The position numbers were made by a program, and so were the translations under genes. This document shows, piece by piece, positions 23,667 to 35,683 of a stretch of DNA of 64,000 nt. Source of the DNA: Cephalopachus bancanus (Eukaryota > Chordata > Mammalia > Primates > Tarsiidae); assembly GCA_027257055.1 (NCBI GenBank), contig JAPVLO010000384.1:930001-994000 (forward strand). Reading direction: 5' to 3'. The notes under the pieces are model-generated. The model worked only from the letters and a program-made list of their open reading frames with translations, did not search any database and was not told where the DNA came from. The stretch's first letter is position 1. The number at the start of each line of letters is the position of its first letter.

Positions 23667-26600
23667 CTGAAGCTGACCCAGATTCTGCAACCCTGTGTAA
23701 CATGCTAAGTTTGGACAATTTTGCAAATAGGTAGCAAGAGAAATTAAAAGCACCACTGCTGAATCCAAACCGTGAATCCAAACATTACTTTATCAAATCT
23801 GTGTGGGCAGGAGTGGCAGTTCTGAAATGTGAGGCTTCTGACCCTTCCTTGACCCTTCATTTATTGTGTAAAGATTAGGATTGGATTGCCTAAGCATGTC
23901 TCTAGCTCCTGTGAAGGCCAGCCCTTCCATCACAGTGTCTTTCGCTCCAGGCTGCAGGCTGGTGGCCTTGAGGCTTCAGTGTTGACCAGTGTCCTGGAAG
24001 TGTTCACAGGCAGTATCATCTCCCTGCCGTGTCAGCGAAGAGTTGATTTGTTTTCCTTCCTGTACCAGAGTTGACCTCTAGTCACAGGCTGCTTATCGAG
24101 TTTTCATTTCAGACTCAGCTTGCCCATGAACCAGTCTCTTGGTTACCGCTCAAGTGGATATCACCAACCTGTGTGGACCACTCCTCACCCAACTCTCTCT
24201 TCTAGAGGAAGATTTTTTAGCCATCTAACCCTAAAGGATTGCGATAAAATCTTGCTGTCCATGTAGAGTGACAATAATAGACAGCAGGAATTGGAGAAGG
24301 GTCTTTCATGCGCAGGCACAGTCATGGATAGCGAACCCATTATCGTCTTTCTAGGGGAAAAGCTCTCGATGTCTTCAGGAGTAAATCAACGGGAACAGAG
24401 ACGAAAATTACTGGCATTCCTACAGAAAAAAATCTCCATCTGAAGAACAGAACTCCATAGAGAAAAGGTGGATGACATTTTGTGACTGGATCAATGACTG
24501 GAAGTTTTACAAAAATAACAATTTAATTGTGCACAGTCACGTCTAACCTTACTAACAAAAATGAGGGGCTGTGACCTTTCTGCAAACAGTCTTCCTATTG
24601 GTGATCCGTTATCCCTCAGCCCTCCTCCTAGGTTACTGGAGTCTCAATTACACACCTGAGAAATTGCAAAGGCAATTAAATTCACATTGTGCTTCACACA
24701 TCTGAATACGTATCAACCGATTATGCAGATCTGCGGAATGCCCTGTTCAGTCCATCCCAGAATATTAACGTATTTCAAGCAATGATCTTTGGGACCATAA
24801 AGTGGGGACAGAGAAGCTCCTGCAACTTGTTCTCCCCCCTGTCCACCCACATGCATTTCCCAATAAACTCAACCCAAGCTGCAGCCCTAGAGGCAAAACA
24901 TGTGGGAGTCAGTGATGCAAAAGAGGAACACAGAAAGAAAGGAAGCTTGCAGTCCTTTCCTTTGATGAATTATGAAGTCAATCAACTGCCACAAAAGTCA
25001 GCATGCAGGCCAAGGATCGGTGGCGTGTGAGGTGGATGCCACGCCAGCTCTCTCTATCTGCAGCATTGGGAAATTGGGTGCCATTGCTATCTCCTTCTCC
25101 TCCAGAACTGGCATACGTTCAGCAAACGTCCTACCTACTGAGGATGAAAATCAGTGGTCTCTTCTCTCAAATAATGAGAGCAGATACACGGTCTCTCTCT
25201 TCGTTGCAAAAGTCAGGCTTAGCCATGACACTTGCTTTGTCAGAAGGAAAGGGTTAGGACCTGGGCGAACAGTGACAAGAAACAGAAGGTTGTTAGTATC
25301 TACTTTCTATTCTGTATGTGTACACATGTATTGTGCTCCACATTGCACTAACAAGAAAAAAAAAGAACCAAACCTACAGGTGCCATGCTGAGGTACAAAA
25401 CAGCACTGTTTGTTGAAAGCATATGCAGCTTGGTGAGTGGGTTAGGAACAAAACTGAAGTTGAAAAAAAAGGAACTGACTTTGAAGAGAGAGGTAGAAAA
25501 GAGAAAGACAGGCTACCTCTTTTGTGGCCAGAGGCAATGCCCCTCTGGGCAGGTGGAGTCGCTGTTTCTTCAGGTCTGGTAAATGTCAGGCGGTGAAGAG
25601 GTTGGAGTCTAGGAGGGTCGTGTCCTCAACTGTACCCAGAACAAGAATGTGTGCTAAGTCCCCATTCATTTAGGTAGGCAGTGAGGGCAGGCGTGATCTC
25701 AAAACTGACCGGCCTCAGTGTGTCCTGGGACAGGAGAGAAATGCACCCAAGACCTTGTTGTGAGGTGGCAAGAAGGTCCACCCACAACCAGCCGCCAGCC
25801 GCAGAGGCACCGCTCCTGCTTCAATCCCAGAACCATGGCGTCTAGTAACAGGGCACGCCGTGGTTCTCATAGAGGGTGCAGGTGCCCTCAAGGTGTGCAG
25901 CACGATGCCAGGAATGTGGGAAGCCACATAATTTCTGCCTTGCCCTCAAGGGCCGAATTTACTAGAACATTTTAGCAAAAAATGCAAAGTGTGAAGGATC
26001 ACATGAGTACATAAACAAAATCAGCAAACTCCTTTCTTGTTCCATGTTTAGAGCTAGGGGTGTGGCTATTTTTATAGGCTGTGATGAATTGTAAATTGCA
26101 GTATTTCTTTGAAGCACAGTGATGGCTGTTGCCATGCTTCCTGGCTTTGGCCCCCTCCCCCACCTTGGGGAGGTGAATCTTCTCTCTTCCTTCTCTTTCT
26201 CTCTCTAATTTGCTTACAAAAAAACTTTTCTTTCTTAAAAAAAAAAGAAAAGAAAGCACAGTGGAAGGAGTTGGACCAATGCTGCGGTCGAGATGAAGCC
26301 AACAGGATGTGACACTGAGTGATGGCTGAAGTTAGCCAGCCTAGCTGGGAGTTTGTGCTGTCGTGTGGCTGCCCAGTTTAAGGAGACGACGAATATAATC
26401 CAGGGCTTTCTTTGGATTGGACTCTTCACTGCCCTTCACATCATCCTGCTCATCCAGCCTCATTAAGCCACCCCGAATCATTATCTCATTCTTACATTAG
26501 CTTAAACTTCACGAACTTTCCCATTGCCCTGCTGCTCCCCACTTCTAAGCTCATTACATGTGCTTTCTGGGTACCATCTCCATCAGTTCCAGGATGCGGC

Positions 26601-27344
26601 ATTTAAATAAGAGTGCAGGGCACTGATAAGCCCTGAGTGGCCAAGAGGGACACCGATGAGGACCCTGAGAAGCGAATCAGAATGAAATTTTACAAGTAGA
26701 CCTGAGCTCCGTGGACGATGAGTTCTCATCATACCTCGCCAACATGTGGAGTGCTGCCCCTTGAGAGTACTCTCGAAGCCCAGCTTGCCGCCAGGATTGG
26801 AAATCAGGGACTAGGCCAGAAAGTGCCAGGTGGTTCAAGACCAGGAGGCAGATCCAGCCCACGACCTGTGAGGTTGGCTTGGATACTTAGGGAGAACATG
26901 CAATGTGGATTCACAGACCCACCAAGAGCCTTTCAAGGCTAATCTCAAAAGATTCAGGAGGAGGATAATTTCAGAAGCTGGGGTGCACTGAGGGTATGAG
27001 GAAATATCAGGGGGATACGAACGTGCATTTGCTTATGGGATGGGCTAGCAATTTATGCTAAACACTTACTTTCTTCCTGTTTCCAGCTATGCTGGGATAC
27101 TGGAACACAGGGTATCTTTCTCCCTGTGATTGCTAGGGGTGCCACATATTTGGGGCACCATTTATCTCGTTAGATTCTCATTAGATTCAGTAAGCATCAG
27201 AAATTTTTATATCAGAGTTGACTCTAGCCCAGAATCTCTGTTTTCTGAAACTCTGTGCTGTCCATGATTATAATATTGAAGATCACACACTCTTCTTTGT
27301 TTTTATTGCTGTCTTGTAAAACTGATCTTGGAGTATGTGTGAGT
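23667..27344. other. Intron 1, 3.7 kb with no recent repeat
   Basis: Long unique block. I read both strands for exons and found none. Short open frames (24689-25391, 26072-26312) lack family signals. There is an A-rich patch at 26217-26255. Confidence 0.4.
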
Positions 27345-27474
27345 TCTGAGTAAAGAAAATTGCATGTGGACAGTAGTGGAAATCTGCCTGGGGAAGGTGG
27401 GGGGGCATACCTCATCCACAAGGGTATCTGCACAATGAATATTTGTATACCTAAACCTGAATTGTACCCCACGA
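27345..27474 (+). mobile_element. L1 3' end fragment
   Basis: About 130 bases of L1 3' UTR ending GAATTGTACCCCACGA, cut off by an Alu before its A tail. Confidence 0.8.
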
Positions 27475-27758
27475 TTTTTTTTTTTTGAGTTGGAGTCTCA
27501 CCCTGTCGCCCAGACTGGAGTACAGTGGCCGCTCCCAGCCACCGCAGCCTCGACCTTCTGGGCTCCGGTGATCCTTCCGCCTCAGCCTCCGAGTAGCCGG
27601 AATTACAGGTGCGCGCTACCTCGCTTGGCTGATTTTTTGATTTATTGTAGAGATGAGGTCTCGCTGCCCAGGCGTGTCTCGAACCCGCGGGCTCAGGCAA
27701 TCCACTCACCTCAGTCTCCCAAAGGCGCAGGATTACAGGTTGAGCCACCCAGCCCGGC
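27475..27758 (-). mobile_element. Alu, reverse
   Basis: Full-length lineage Alu placed at the 3' end of the L1 fragment at 27345. Its T-rich head replaces the L1 tail. Confidence 0.93.
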
Positions 27759-27955
27759 TAAGGTGCACTTTCACTTTGGGAACCTGGGCACTGAGGTTGT
27801 AAGATAGCTCTGCCACTTCTGAGTCTCTTCCTGAATTTGGGCAAATAATAAATTTATATGCGCTCTGGTTTCTAACTGGAAGAGGAGATAATAGTACTTT
27901 CCACGCCATAGTTTTTGATTAGTGTTTGCCTATTGTGCAGTTTTGTTTTGTTTTC

Positions 27956-28205
27956 TTCGCAGCAACTTGGATGGCTTTAGAGTCAATCATAGTCAGTGAT
28001 CTATCACAGAAACAAAGAATAGAGTTCCATATGTTCTCACTCATAAATGGACCTTGAACAAAGATCATAATACTATAAGAAAGGGATTGGCAGGAGTGGG
28101 AAACTGTCAGGGGAGGGAGGGGCACATCTCATCTGCAAGGGTGCCTCCTTAATCAATGTTTGTATACCTAACCCTGCACTGTACCCCCACATCTTTAAAT
28201 AAAGA
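27956..28205 (+). mobile_element. L1 3' end
   Basis: ORF2 tail from CAGCAACTTGGATGG through the 3' UTR to CCCACATCTTTAAATAAAG. Confidence 0.88.
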
Positions 28206-28485
28206 AAAAAAATTATATATACACAAAAAAGAAAATTAAATGAGAAAATAGATGCTGAGAATTTTGCAGAAGGCCTCACGCATGGTTAGCTGTTATGATG
28301 TAGCATCACTCTATTCTGAAGTTTAGGGTTAGATCTGGGAGGAATAAAATTGCCTAATTTTGCAAATAAAAATATAATACCCAGTCAGATTTAAGTTTCA
28401 GATAAACAATTAATATAGTTTTTAAGTAAACATTTGTCCCATGCAGATCACATTTTTAAAAGTCCCACTATATGCTGTTTTAAAA

Positions 28486-28506
28486 CACACATTTATTTAT
28501 TTTTAT

Positions 28507-28551
<45 letters not shown>

Positions 28552-28882
28552 TTTAAAATTATTATTATAAAGATGTGGGGTACAATTCAGAGTTAGGTAT
28601 ACAAACATTGATTATGCAGGTATCCTGTTTGATGAGGTGTGTCCTTTCCTCCCCTGACAGTTTTCCTCAACTGCCAATCCCTTTCTTATAGTATTATGAT
28701 AATTGTTCAAGGTCTGCTCAGGAGTGAGAACATATGGTACTCAGTTCTTTGTTTCTGTGATAGATCACTGAGTATGATAGTCTCTAAATCCAACCAAGTT
28801 GCTGTGAAGTCCATATGTTTGTCCTTCTTTATGGCTGCACAATATTCCATTGTGTGTATGTGTACCACAATTAAGACACACA
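28486..28882 (-). mobile_element. L1 3' end, reverse, with (TA)n in its tail
   Basis: Body about 28498-28871, 3' UTR then ORF2 tail on the minus strand. ACACACATTTA flanks both sides. The A-rich tail, on the plus strand T-rich, has grown into a (TA)n run. Confidence 0.88.
28512..28550. repeat. (TA)n microsatellite
   Basis: About 19 TA units at the tail of the L1 just listed. Confidence 0.95.
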
Positions 28883-29335
28883 TTTAAATCAAAAGACAGA
28901 GGGGTTAAAATTAAAAGAATGAGAAAAAGTTATAAGATGCAAACACTAGTCAAAAGAAAGCTGGTATAGTTATATCAATATCAGATAAAGTCAGAGCATT
29001 GCTGGTAAACTCTGCGGTCTGGATGAGATTTGCGGCATTTGCTGGTTTCCATGTTTTAACGTTCCCCTGTGACTGATTTCACTCTACCAACGTGACATAG
29101 TGGAACATTGAGTTGAGAAATGATGTAGACAGCTTGCTTTCCTTAGTTAGGCCATGCCAGGTCCTGCACACTTGATGAGGCCCAAAACATTGCAAAGACC
29201 AATATGGACACATCATAATGATAAAGTTAAAAAGTCATAGAAGGTTAAATATCAAAAATAATATATAAGTATGTGAAACAAAAGTTGATAAACAATACAG
29301 AAAATAAAATCAGAATTATAATAGGTGCATTTTAA

Positions 29336-29411
29336 GAGACCTTTCTTTTTTTTTTTTTTTGAGTTGGGTCTCACTCTGTCACCCAGACTGGAGTGCAAGG
29401 AGACCTTTCTT
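29336..29411 (-). mobile_element. Extremely truncated Alu (52 bases)
   Basis: A T run plus only the last 35 or so Alu bases (GAGTTGGGTCTCACTC to GGAGTGCA). The direct repeat GAGACCTTTCTT is exact at 29336-29347 and 29400-29411. Confidence 0.95.
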
Positions 29412-30994
29412 AATTGAGAGATTGAGAAGACAAAAGTCAATAAGGACAGAGAAGATTTGAAAAACATGCTGAAGCCTGATCTCATGGACACACACAGAGT
29501 CTTAGGTCTCCAAACTGTAAAATAACCTTCTTTTCAATCACAGGAAAAACAAGCAAAAACTGGATCTATCCCAAAATAAAAAATGTAAAGCTCAGCACAT
29601 TTAAAAGGGCTGATATCATGCACATTATGTTCCCAGACTAACAGAGAGGTTAGAAGTCAGTTTAAGAAACAACTGGAAAATCTTCAAATATTTAAACATT
29701 TAAAAATTCCTTTCAAATAACCCATAAATCAAAGAAGAAATTATTATGGCTATTAGAGAATATTTTTATTAAATGATAAAATTACTGCATAATAAAACTT
29801 GAAGGGCTAAAGCAGTTTTCAAAACTAAAATTGTATCATTAAAATCTCAATTTTAGAAAAAAAAAATCAAATACTAACGACCTATGCATCCATTTCAAGA
29901 GGTCAGCATAAGAAAATAAAGTAAGCCACTCCAAAAACTACAAATAAAGAAACAGGAACAGAGAACAATAAAATGCAAAAGAGCTCATAAATATAAATGA
30001 GAATAAAAGAAATATAATGACCAAAACTTTTTTCTTTGAAAATACTGATAACAAAAAAACAGACAAATTGACAGATGAGATTTATCAAGCAAAGAAGACA
30101 AAATTAACAAAATCAGAATAGAAAAAGGAGGACATTATGCCTTCTACAAACTTTATAGAAAATATTCTATCAACATAAAAAAGACAACAAGAAGATATTA
30201 TGAATAATGCTTTTTGAAAAATGATATTATGCTACCTACAAGCTTTCTACAAAATGTTTTATACACATGAAAAATGTAACAAGAATATATTATGAATAGT
30301 GTTTTGTAAATCTGAAATTCCATATGAAATAAATGAGTGTCTAGAAATACAGAACTCACCATAATGAATTCAAGAAGAGATAGAACAATTAAATGCTATT
30401 ATAACCTTAAAAAATTGAGTAGTCAAATATCTTTCCACAGATATCTTCCTTCTGGCTTCAGCAGTGGGTTCTACCAAACATTCAAGCAAAAGATGCTTCA
30501 AATTTTATACAAACTCTTACAAAACCCGACTAAAGAAGTATTAAAAAAAGGGCTAAGCTTGCTTATGAATATAAGTGCAACAATTAGAAATAAAATAGAG
30601 TGTAAATTAGTATCTCTATGGAAACTGGTATGGAGATTTGATCCATCAATTCTACAACTTGTTGTCTAGCCCAAGGAGCAGAGGTCAATAAACAAAAAAG
30701 ACACCTGCACCCGCATATTCATCACAGCACAATTCACAACTGCAGAGATATCAAATCAACTGATCAGCAGATAATGAAAATGTATCTGTATATATATATA
30801 CATGCATACCATGGAATACTATTCAGTCATGAAAAAGATGAAAGAATGTCTTTTGCAGCAATTTGGAAGGAACTGGAGACTGTCGTCCTAAGTGCAGTGA
30901 TGCAAGAATGAAAAACCAAATGCCACATGTTCTCACTTATATGAAGGGAGATCCCCCCAAAACCTAGAATTATCTTTTGATGGGTGGGCTTCTT

Positions 30995-31520
30995 GTAGTA
31001 CAGGCTTCCCCCACTAAGTAACTGTTCTAGAAACCTATCAGCGTCAGTGTACCAGCTACCATTGTTGTGAGAGGCTGCGTTCAGCTTCGGTGGATTATTT
31101 TTTTGGAAATCCTCTCAATGTGTTTGCCCAGCTCATGATGGGTGATTTATGAGCACACCTGCCCACACCGCACTGAGTTTTTAGCAGTGTTTGACCAAAA
31201 ATGGCTCGATCTGCATGTCCCACCCTCCCTCTTCCCCTGATCTCTCCCCGAGCAACTTGTTTTTGTTTCTCCCATGAAAAAAGTCCTCAAAGGGAAACAT
31301 TTTGTCGATGTGGAATAGGTGGAATAAAAAAAAAAGACAGATTTTTTTTTGCACTAAAAGGCATCAAAGTTGACAAGTTCCAAAACTGTTCTGAGCAGTG
31401 GAAAAAGCTGCTTGATGGGTGTATTGCACCAAACAGAGAGGACTTTGAAGGTGACTGAAGTTTAAACATGGAAGAAGACACAATTTTTTATAAATAAATT
31501 CCAGGGTTTTGGGGGTCCCC
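30995..31520 (+). pseudogene. Second mariner transposase remnant
   Basis: It reads MKKVLKGKHFVDVE, breaks frame, then ALKGIKVDKFQNCSEQWKKL and IAPNREDFEGD with a stop, the C-terminal part of a mariner transposase. Most of the transposase is missing; the left portion (30995-31260) is non-coding. It ends near GGGTTTTGGGGGTCCCC, a possible terminal repeat that I could not pair with confidence. It sits inside the ancient L1. Confidence 0.78.
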
Positions 31521-31987
31521 ACTTATAAGTAGGAGCTAAACTAAGGAACTACAAAGGCATAGTGAATGACATAATGGACACTGAAGAATCCAAGGTGGGG
31601 GGGTGTTTGAAGCAGGGATGAAAAATCACCTGTTGGGTACAGAGTGGGGGTGAAGGGTACTCTTAAAGCCCAGACTTCCTGGTCTCTATGCAATGCATCC
31701 ATGTAACCAAAAATCACTTGTACCCCCTAAAGCCATTGCAATTTAAAAAAAGAAAAAGCTAATATATATAAAAAAGAAATAAAATATTAGCACATAGAAC
31801 CTAACAATGTATAAGCGATGTATGACCAACTTGGATGATCTCAGGAATGCATTTGGTTTAATATTTGAATATTAAGGCAACTTATCACACTGATGAACTA
31901 AAGGGAAAAAAACTCATTGGGCAATCTCAGTAGAGATAGAAGAAATAATACTTTTCTATATTTATTCATAATTAAAAACTCTTAGTT

Positions 31988-32288
31988 GGCCAAGTGTGGT
32001 GGCTCATGCCTATAATCCCAGCATTTTGGGAGGCTTAGGTGGAATGACTGCTTGAGGCCAGGAATTTGAGACCAGCCTAGGTAACACAGTGAGACCTCGT
32101 CTCTACGAAAAAAAGCCCCCTAAATTATCTGGGCATGGTGGTACGCTCTTGTAGTCCCAGCTACTTGGGAGGTTGAGGTGGGAGGATTGCCTGAGCCCAG
32201 GCAGTCAAGGCTGCGGTGAGCTGGGATCATACCAACGCACTCCAACCTGGGCAATGGAGTGAGGCCCTGACTCAAAAACAACAACAGC

Positions 32289-32320
<32 letters not shown>

Positions 32321-32335
32321 CTACAACAACAACTC
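31988..32335 (+). mobile_element. AluJ-like element with (AAC)n tail
   Basis: Older Alu type (GTGGCTCATGCCTATAATCC, GAGACCAGCCTAGGTAAC, GTAGTCCCAGCTACTTGGG), different from the lineage Alus. The tail at 32278-32335 is an AAC trinucleotide repeat. Confidence 0.9.
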
Positions 32336-32832
32336 TTAGCAAATTAGAATTAGAAAGGCACTTTCTTTACTTGGTAAACAGCATTTACAAGAACAAATCA
32401 AATAAGCAAAAACAGCTAAAATAAGCGTCATACTCAATGACAAAATATGAAAACGATCTATGGATACTCAGATTATTTCCACATCTTGGCTATTATGAAC
32501 AATGCTGCGATAGGCATGGGAGCACAGGCATCTTTACGAGGTGCTGATTTCATTTTCTTTGGGTGTATATTCAGCAGAGAAGTTGCTGGATTGTGTGGTG
32601 ATATACTATTTTTAATTTTTTGGAGACCCTCCCTACTCTTTTAGAAAGCGGCTATACAATTTCCATTTCCCTCAACAGTATATGAGGGTTCCCTTTTCTC
32701 CACACGCTTGCCAATGCTTACCCCCTGTCTTTTTCTTAATTTGCATCCTAACAGGTGGGAGAGGATAGTTCTTGTGGTTTTGATTTGCATTTCAAGGATG
32801 GTTAGAGCAATTTTTCTTATCTGTTTGGCTGT

Positions 32833-33264
32833 TTAAAAGACTTGTATAAACTCTAATTCCATCCAGGTTGCCGTGGAATTCATGATTTTGTTCTTCTTTA
32901 TGGGTGCGTGATATTTCATCACATGTAAGCACCACATTTTTAAAATCCAGTCCTCTTTTGATGGACAGTATGAGTGGTTCTGTCACAGAAACAAAGATCT
33001 GAGCATCACATGTTCTCACTCATAAGTGGACCTTGAACAACTACCGTAATACTATAAGAAACAGTGGTGGGAAACTATGGGGGGGCAGAGAAGGGAAGGG
33101 AAGTGGGATTAACGGTAGTCAATATCTGTCTGAAGATGGGGGGCACACCTCATCAATAAGGGTACCTACACAATGCATATTTGTATACCTAACCCTTAAC
33201 TGTACCCCACAACTTTAAAATAAAAAATATATTAAAAACAATTAGAATGCCTTAAAAAAAAGAC
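32833..33264. mobile_element. Twin-primed L1 with 5' inversion
   Basis: Bases 32846-32978 are L1 ORF2 on the minus strand. From about 32979 the sequence switches to the plus-strand L1 end (TCACAGAAACAAAGATCTGA) and runs to the 3' UTR and A tail at 33250. The same repeat AAAAGACTTGTA flanks the whole unit at about 32834 and 33252. Confidence 0.85.
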
Positions 33265-33664
33265 TTGTATTATGGGAATGTGGAGTACAAGTGAGGATTA
33301 GCTACATAAGGAGGCTTCATGAAGGTAAGATTTGGGGTCCTAACTGGACTGTACTCCCCCCCAGGAGTGACCAGCTATGTTTTGTGTTATCAAGTGACCC
33401 CCACCTTCTTCCTTCTCTCCCTATACCAGCAGTGCTCAGTGACTGCCGATCCTACCTTGTGCTAACATGACTTGTGTCCAGGGCCCATGTAGGAGTAAGA
33501 AGATGTGGTATTTGCTTATTTGTTTCCAGGATAGCTCATTTAGTATGAAGGTCTTCTACCGCATCCAAGTTGCTGGCAAGGCCATGATTTTGTCCTTCAT
33601 GTCTGCCATTTTAATGTTGGCCATTTTAATGTATTCTTTGGAAAAATGTCTACTGAGGTCTTTT

Positions 33665-33697
33665 GCTTATGATGATGATGACGATGACGATGACGTT
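33665..33697. repeat. (GAT)/(GAC) trinucleotide tract
   Basis: ATGATGATGATGACGATGACGATGACG, split here as ATG ATG and GAC GAT units. It borders a reverse Alu. Confidence 0.9.
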
Positions 33698-33702
33698 TTT
33701 GG

Positions 33703-33991
33703 TTTTTTGTTTTTTTTTTGAGGTGGAGTCTCACTCTGTCGCCCAGACTGGAGTGCAGTGGCTGCTCCTGGCCACCGCAGCCTCGACCTGCTGGGCTCCG
33801 GCGATCCTTCCGCCTCAGCCTTCCGAGTAACTGGAATTACAGGCGCACGCTACCACGCCCGGCTAATTTTTGATTTATTGTAGAGATGAGGTCTCGCTGC
33901 CCAGGCAGGTCTCAAACCCGAGGGCTCAGGCAACTCACTCACCTCAGCCTCCCAGAGGCGCGGGATTACAGGCTGAGCCACTGAGCCCGGC
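33703..33991 (-). mobile_element. Lineage Alu inserted at the head of an AluJ
   Basis: Full length. TGACGTTTTTG precedes and follows it (33690s and 33998-34008), so it landed beside the T-rich head of the AluJ that follows. Confidence 0.92.
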
Positions 33992-34002
33992 TAACAGTGA
34001 CG

Positions 34003-34299
34003 TTTTTGAGCTGAGGTCTCACTCTGTCACCCAGGCTGGAGTGTAGTGAAATGATCACGGCTCACTGCAGCCTTGACCTCCTGGGCTGAGGTAATCCTTC
34101 TGCCTCAGTCTCCCTAATAGCTAGGACTACAAGTGTGCACCACCATGCTTGGCTAGGTTTTTAAAATTTTTTATTCTTATTTGGTAGAGATGAGGTCTTG
34201 CTATGTTGCCTAGGCTGGTCTTGAACTTCTGGGTTCAAGCAATCCGCCCACCTTGGCCTCTTAGAGTGCTGGGATTACAGATGTGAGCCCATGTCTAGC
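34003..34299 (-). mobile_element. AluJ-like element, reverse
   Basis: Older type (GAGACAGGG replaced by GAGGTCTCACTCTGTC, GGCTCACTGCAGCCTTGACC, GATTACAGATGTGAGCC) in the same orientation as the lineage Alu beside it. Confidence 0.88.
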
Positions 34300-34450
34300 T
34301 TTTGACCATTTTTTAATTGAGGTTTTTTTTTTTTGCACCATTGAGTTGTGTGGGTTCCTTATATATTTTGGATAGTACATAACCCCTTAGGAGATGTATG
34401 GCTTGCAAATATTTTCTCCCAGTCCATAGGCTGCCTTTTCATCCTGGGAA

Positions 34451-35483
34451 GGTCTTATGGGTGTTGGTCATAAAAGGGTTTAAAGTCACAGGTAGATAGA
34501 AATAACATTAGCAAATACATGAAATACTTTTATTCTCTCCGAAACAAAAGAGCATGAGAAGAGTTTGGATACATTTGGAGAGACTTTGAGGTGAGAGAAG
34601 AGATGTCACATAATTTCAGCCTTCTCAGTAACAGGAGATACAGTGGCAGCTGTCATGGCTGTCTCAGGGGTTTGCATCTACCGAACATTTTCACAGCAGA
34701 CACTGCACTCAAAGCTTTAGCCCTCTGAGGCAGACATTGCTACTATGGCTTTTATTTTACAGGTGAGGAGACCTTGAGAGGGAGTAACGTTTGAGACTGA
34801 GTCACTTGCCAAGGTTATGCAACTAGCAAGCTGCAGAGCTGTTCTGTGCACAGTGCAGTTGAGTGCCAGCCTGAGAGTTTTTGTTCCTAACCACACCCTT
34901 TATCACTACTCCCGTGGATGAGGCAAATCAGACTGTCGGCTCATGGTCAGGGGCTTGGGGGCTGTCAGGGCATCAGAGATGAGCACACCTGTAAAGTAGC
35001 TTGTAGGGCCCAGCCAAGGCTCCAGTGCACGCATTGGTTTTAAGAAAGCGCTCTGTTTCTTTGGATTTCTTTAATAACACGTCTTGGCAAGCTCAGGAAT
35101 GAGAGTGGGAAAAGTCAAAGGTAAGTTTTCCCCCGAGTGGGCTTACCAGGTAGGTGGGACGGAGGTCAGGGAGTGAGGTTTCTGTTATCCTACTGGATAC
35201 TGTCGTGAGCAGTTTGACCGTGAACTACTAGGGTCAACGTGTAGCACCCTGGGGGCCTGTGTGGGCTGAGAAGTCGGAGAAGCTGGGAGAAGCTGAGAGG
35301 CTGGGCTGTGTTGATGAGAACAGGGTCAGATCCAGCCAGAGGAAGGCAGAGTATATGAAGACAGGACTGGACACAGCTCACATCCCAGCTTTGGCTCTAG
35401 CCCTCCTCCTGGAAATGATTGTAGGAACATTACTGAGTACCCTCTGGTGGAGATTCCTAATCACAAATGAGTTTGTGCTTTTA
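34451..35483. other. Intron 1, mostly unique with a MIR
   Basis: No exon seen; one MIR (listed) lies inside. Confidence 0.4.
34675..34870 (+). repeat. MIR element
   Basis: Contains TTTTATTTTACAGGTGAGGA, then ACTTGCCAAGGTTATGCAAC and AGCTGCAGAGC-like text, the MIR core. Confidence 0.75.
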
Positions 35484-35683
35484 TTAATTTTCATTTTTAT
35501 TATAAAGATGTAGGGTACCATTCAGGGTTAGGTATACAAAACGTTGATGAGGCAGGTACCCTTGTGGAAGAGGTGTGTCCCTCCCTCCCCTGGCAGTTTC
35601 CCTCAACTGCCAATCCCACCCCCCCTCCCCTGACAGTTTCCCACTCCTGCCAATCCCTTTCTTATAGTATTATAATAATTAGC
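35484..35683 (-). mobile_element. L1 3' end, reverse
   Basis: L1 3' UTR of the young family with the paired TTTCCCTCAACTGCCAATCC and TTTCCCACTCCTGCCAATCC segments. Confidence 0.9.

Larger units (their letters stand above)
28883..31760 (+). mobile_element. Ancient L1 (L1M-type), decayed and interrupted
   Basis: ORF2-like text is seen at 28890-29000 (AAAGCTGGTATAGTTATATC), 29600-29820 (CAACTGGAAAATCTTCAAA, CTAAAGCAG) and 30340-30960. The 3' end (GTAACCAAAAATCACTTGTA) is at 31690-31745. All frames are broken. It is interrupted by a truncated Alu (29348) and a mariner remnant (about 31000-31520). Bases 29005-29180 do not look like L1 and may be another old insertion. Confidence 0.7.
32440..34450 (-). 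mobile_element. Old L1, reverse, interrupted
   Basis: Minus-strand ORF2 text is seen at 32455-32835 and 33620-33665, continuing at 34300-34450 (GTTCCTTATATATTTTGG, AATATTTTCTCCCA). L1 3'-UTR-like text at 33262-33620 may be a separate old copy. A twin-primed L1 and two Alus are nested in it. Confidence 0.7.

Noticed and set aside
33665..33721. Poly-aspartate protein stretch
   Set aside because: It is the translation of a GAT/GAC trinucleotide repeat beside an Alu.
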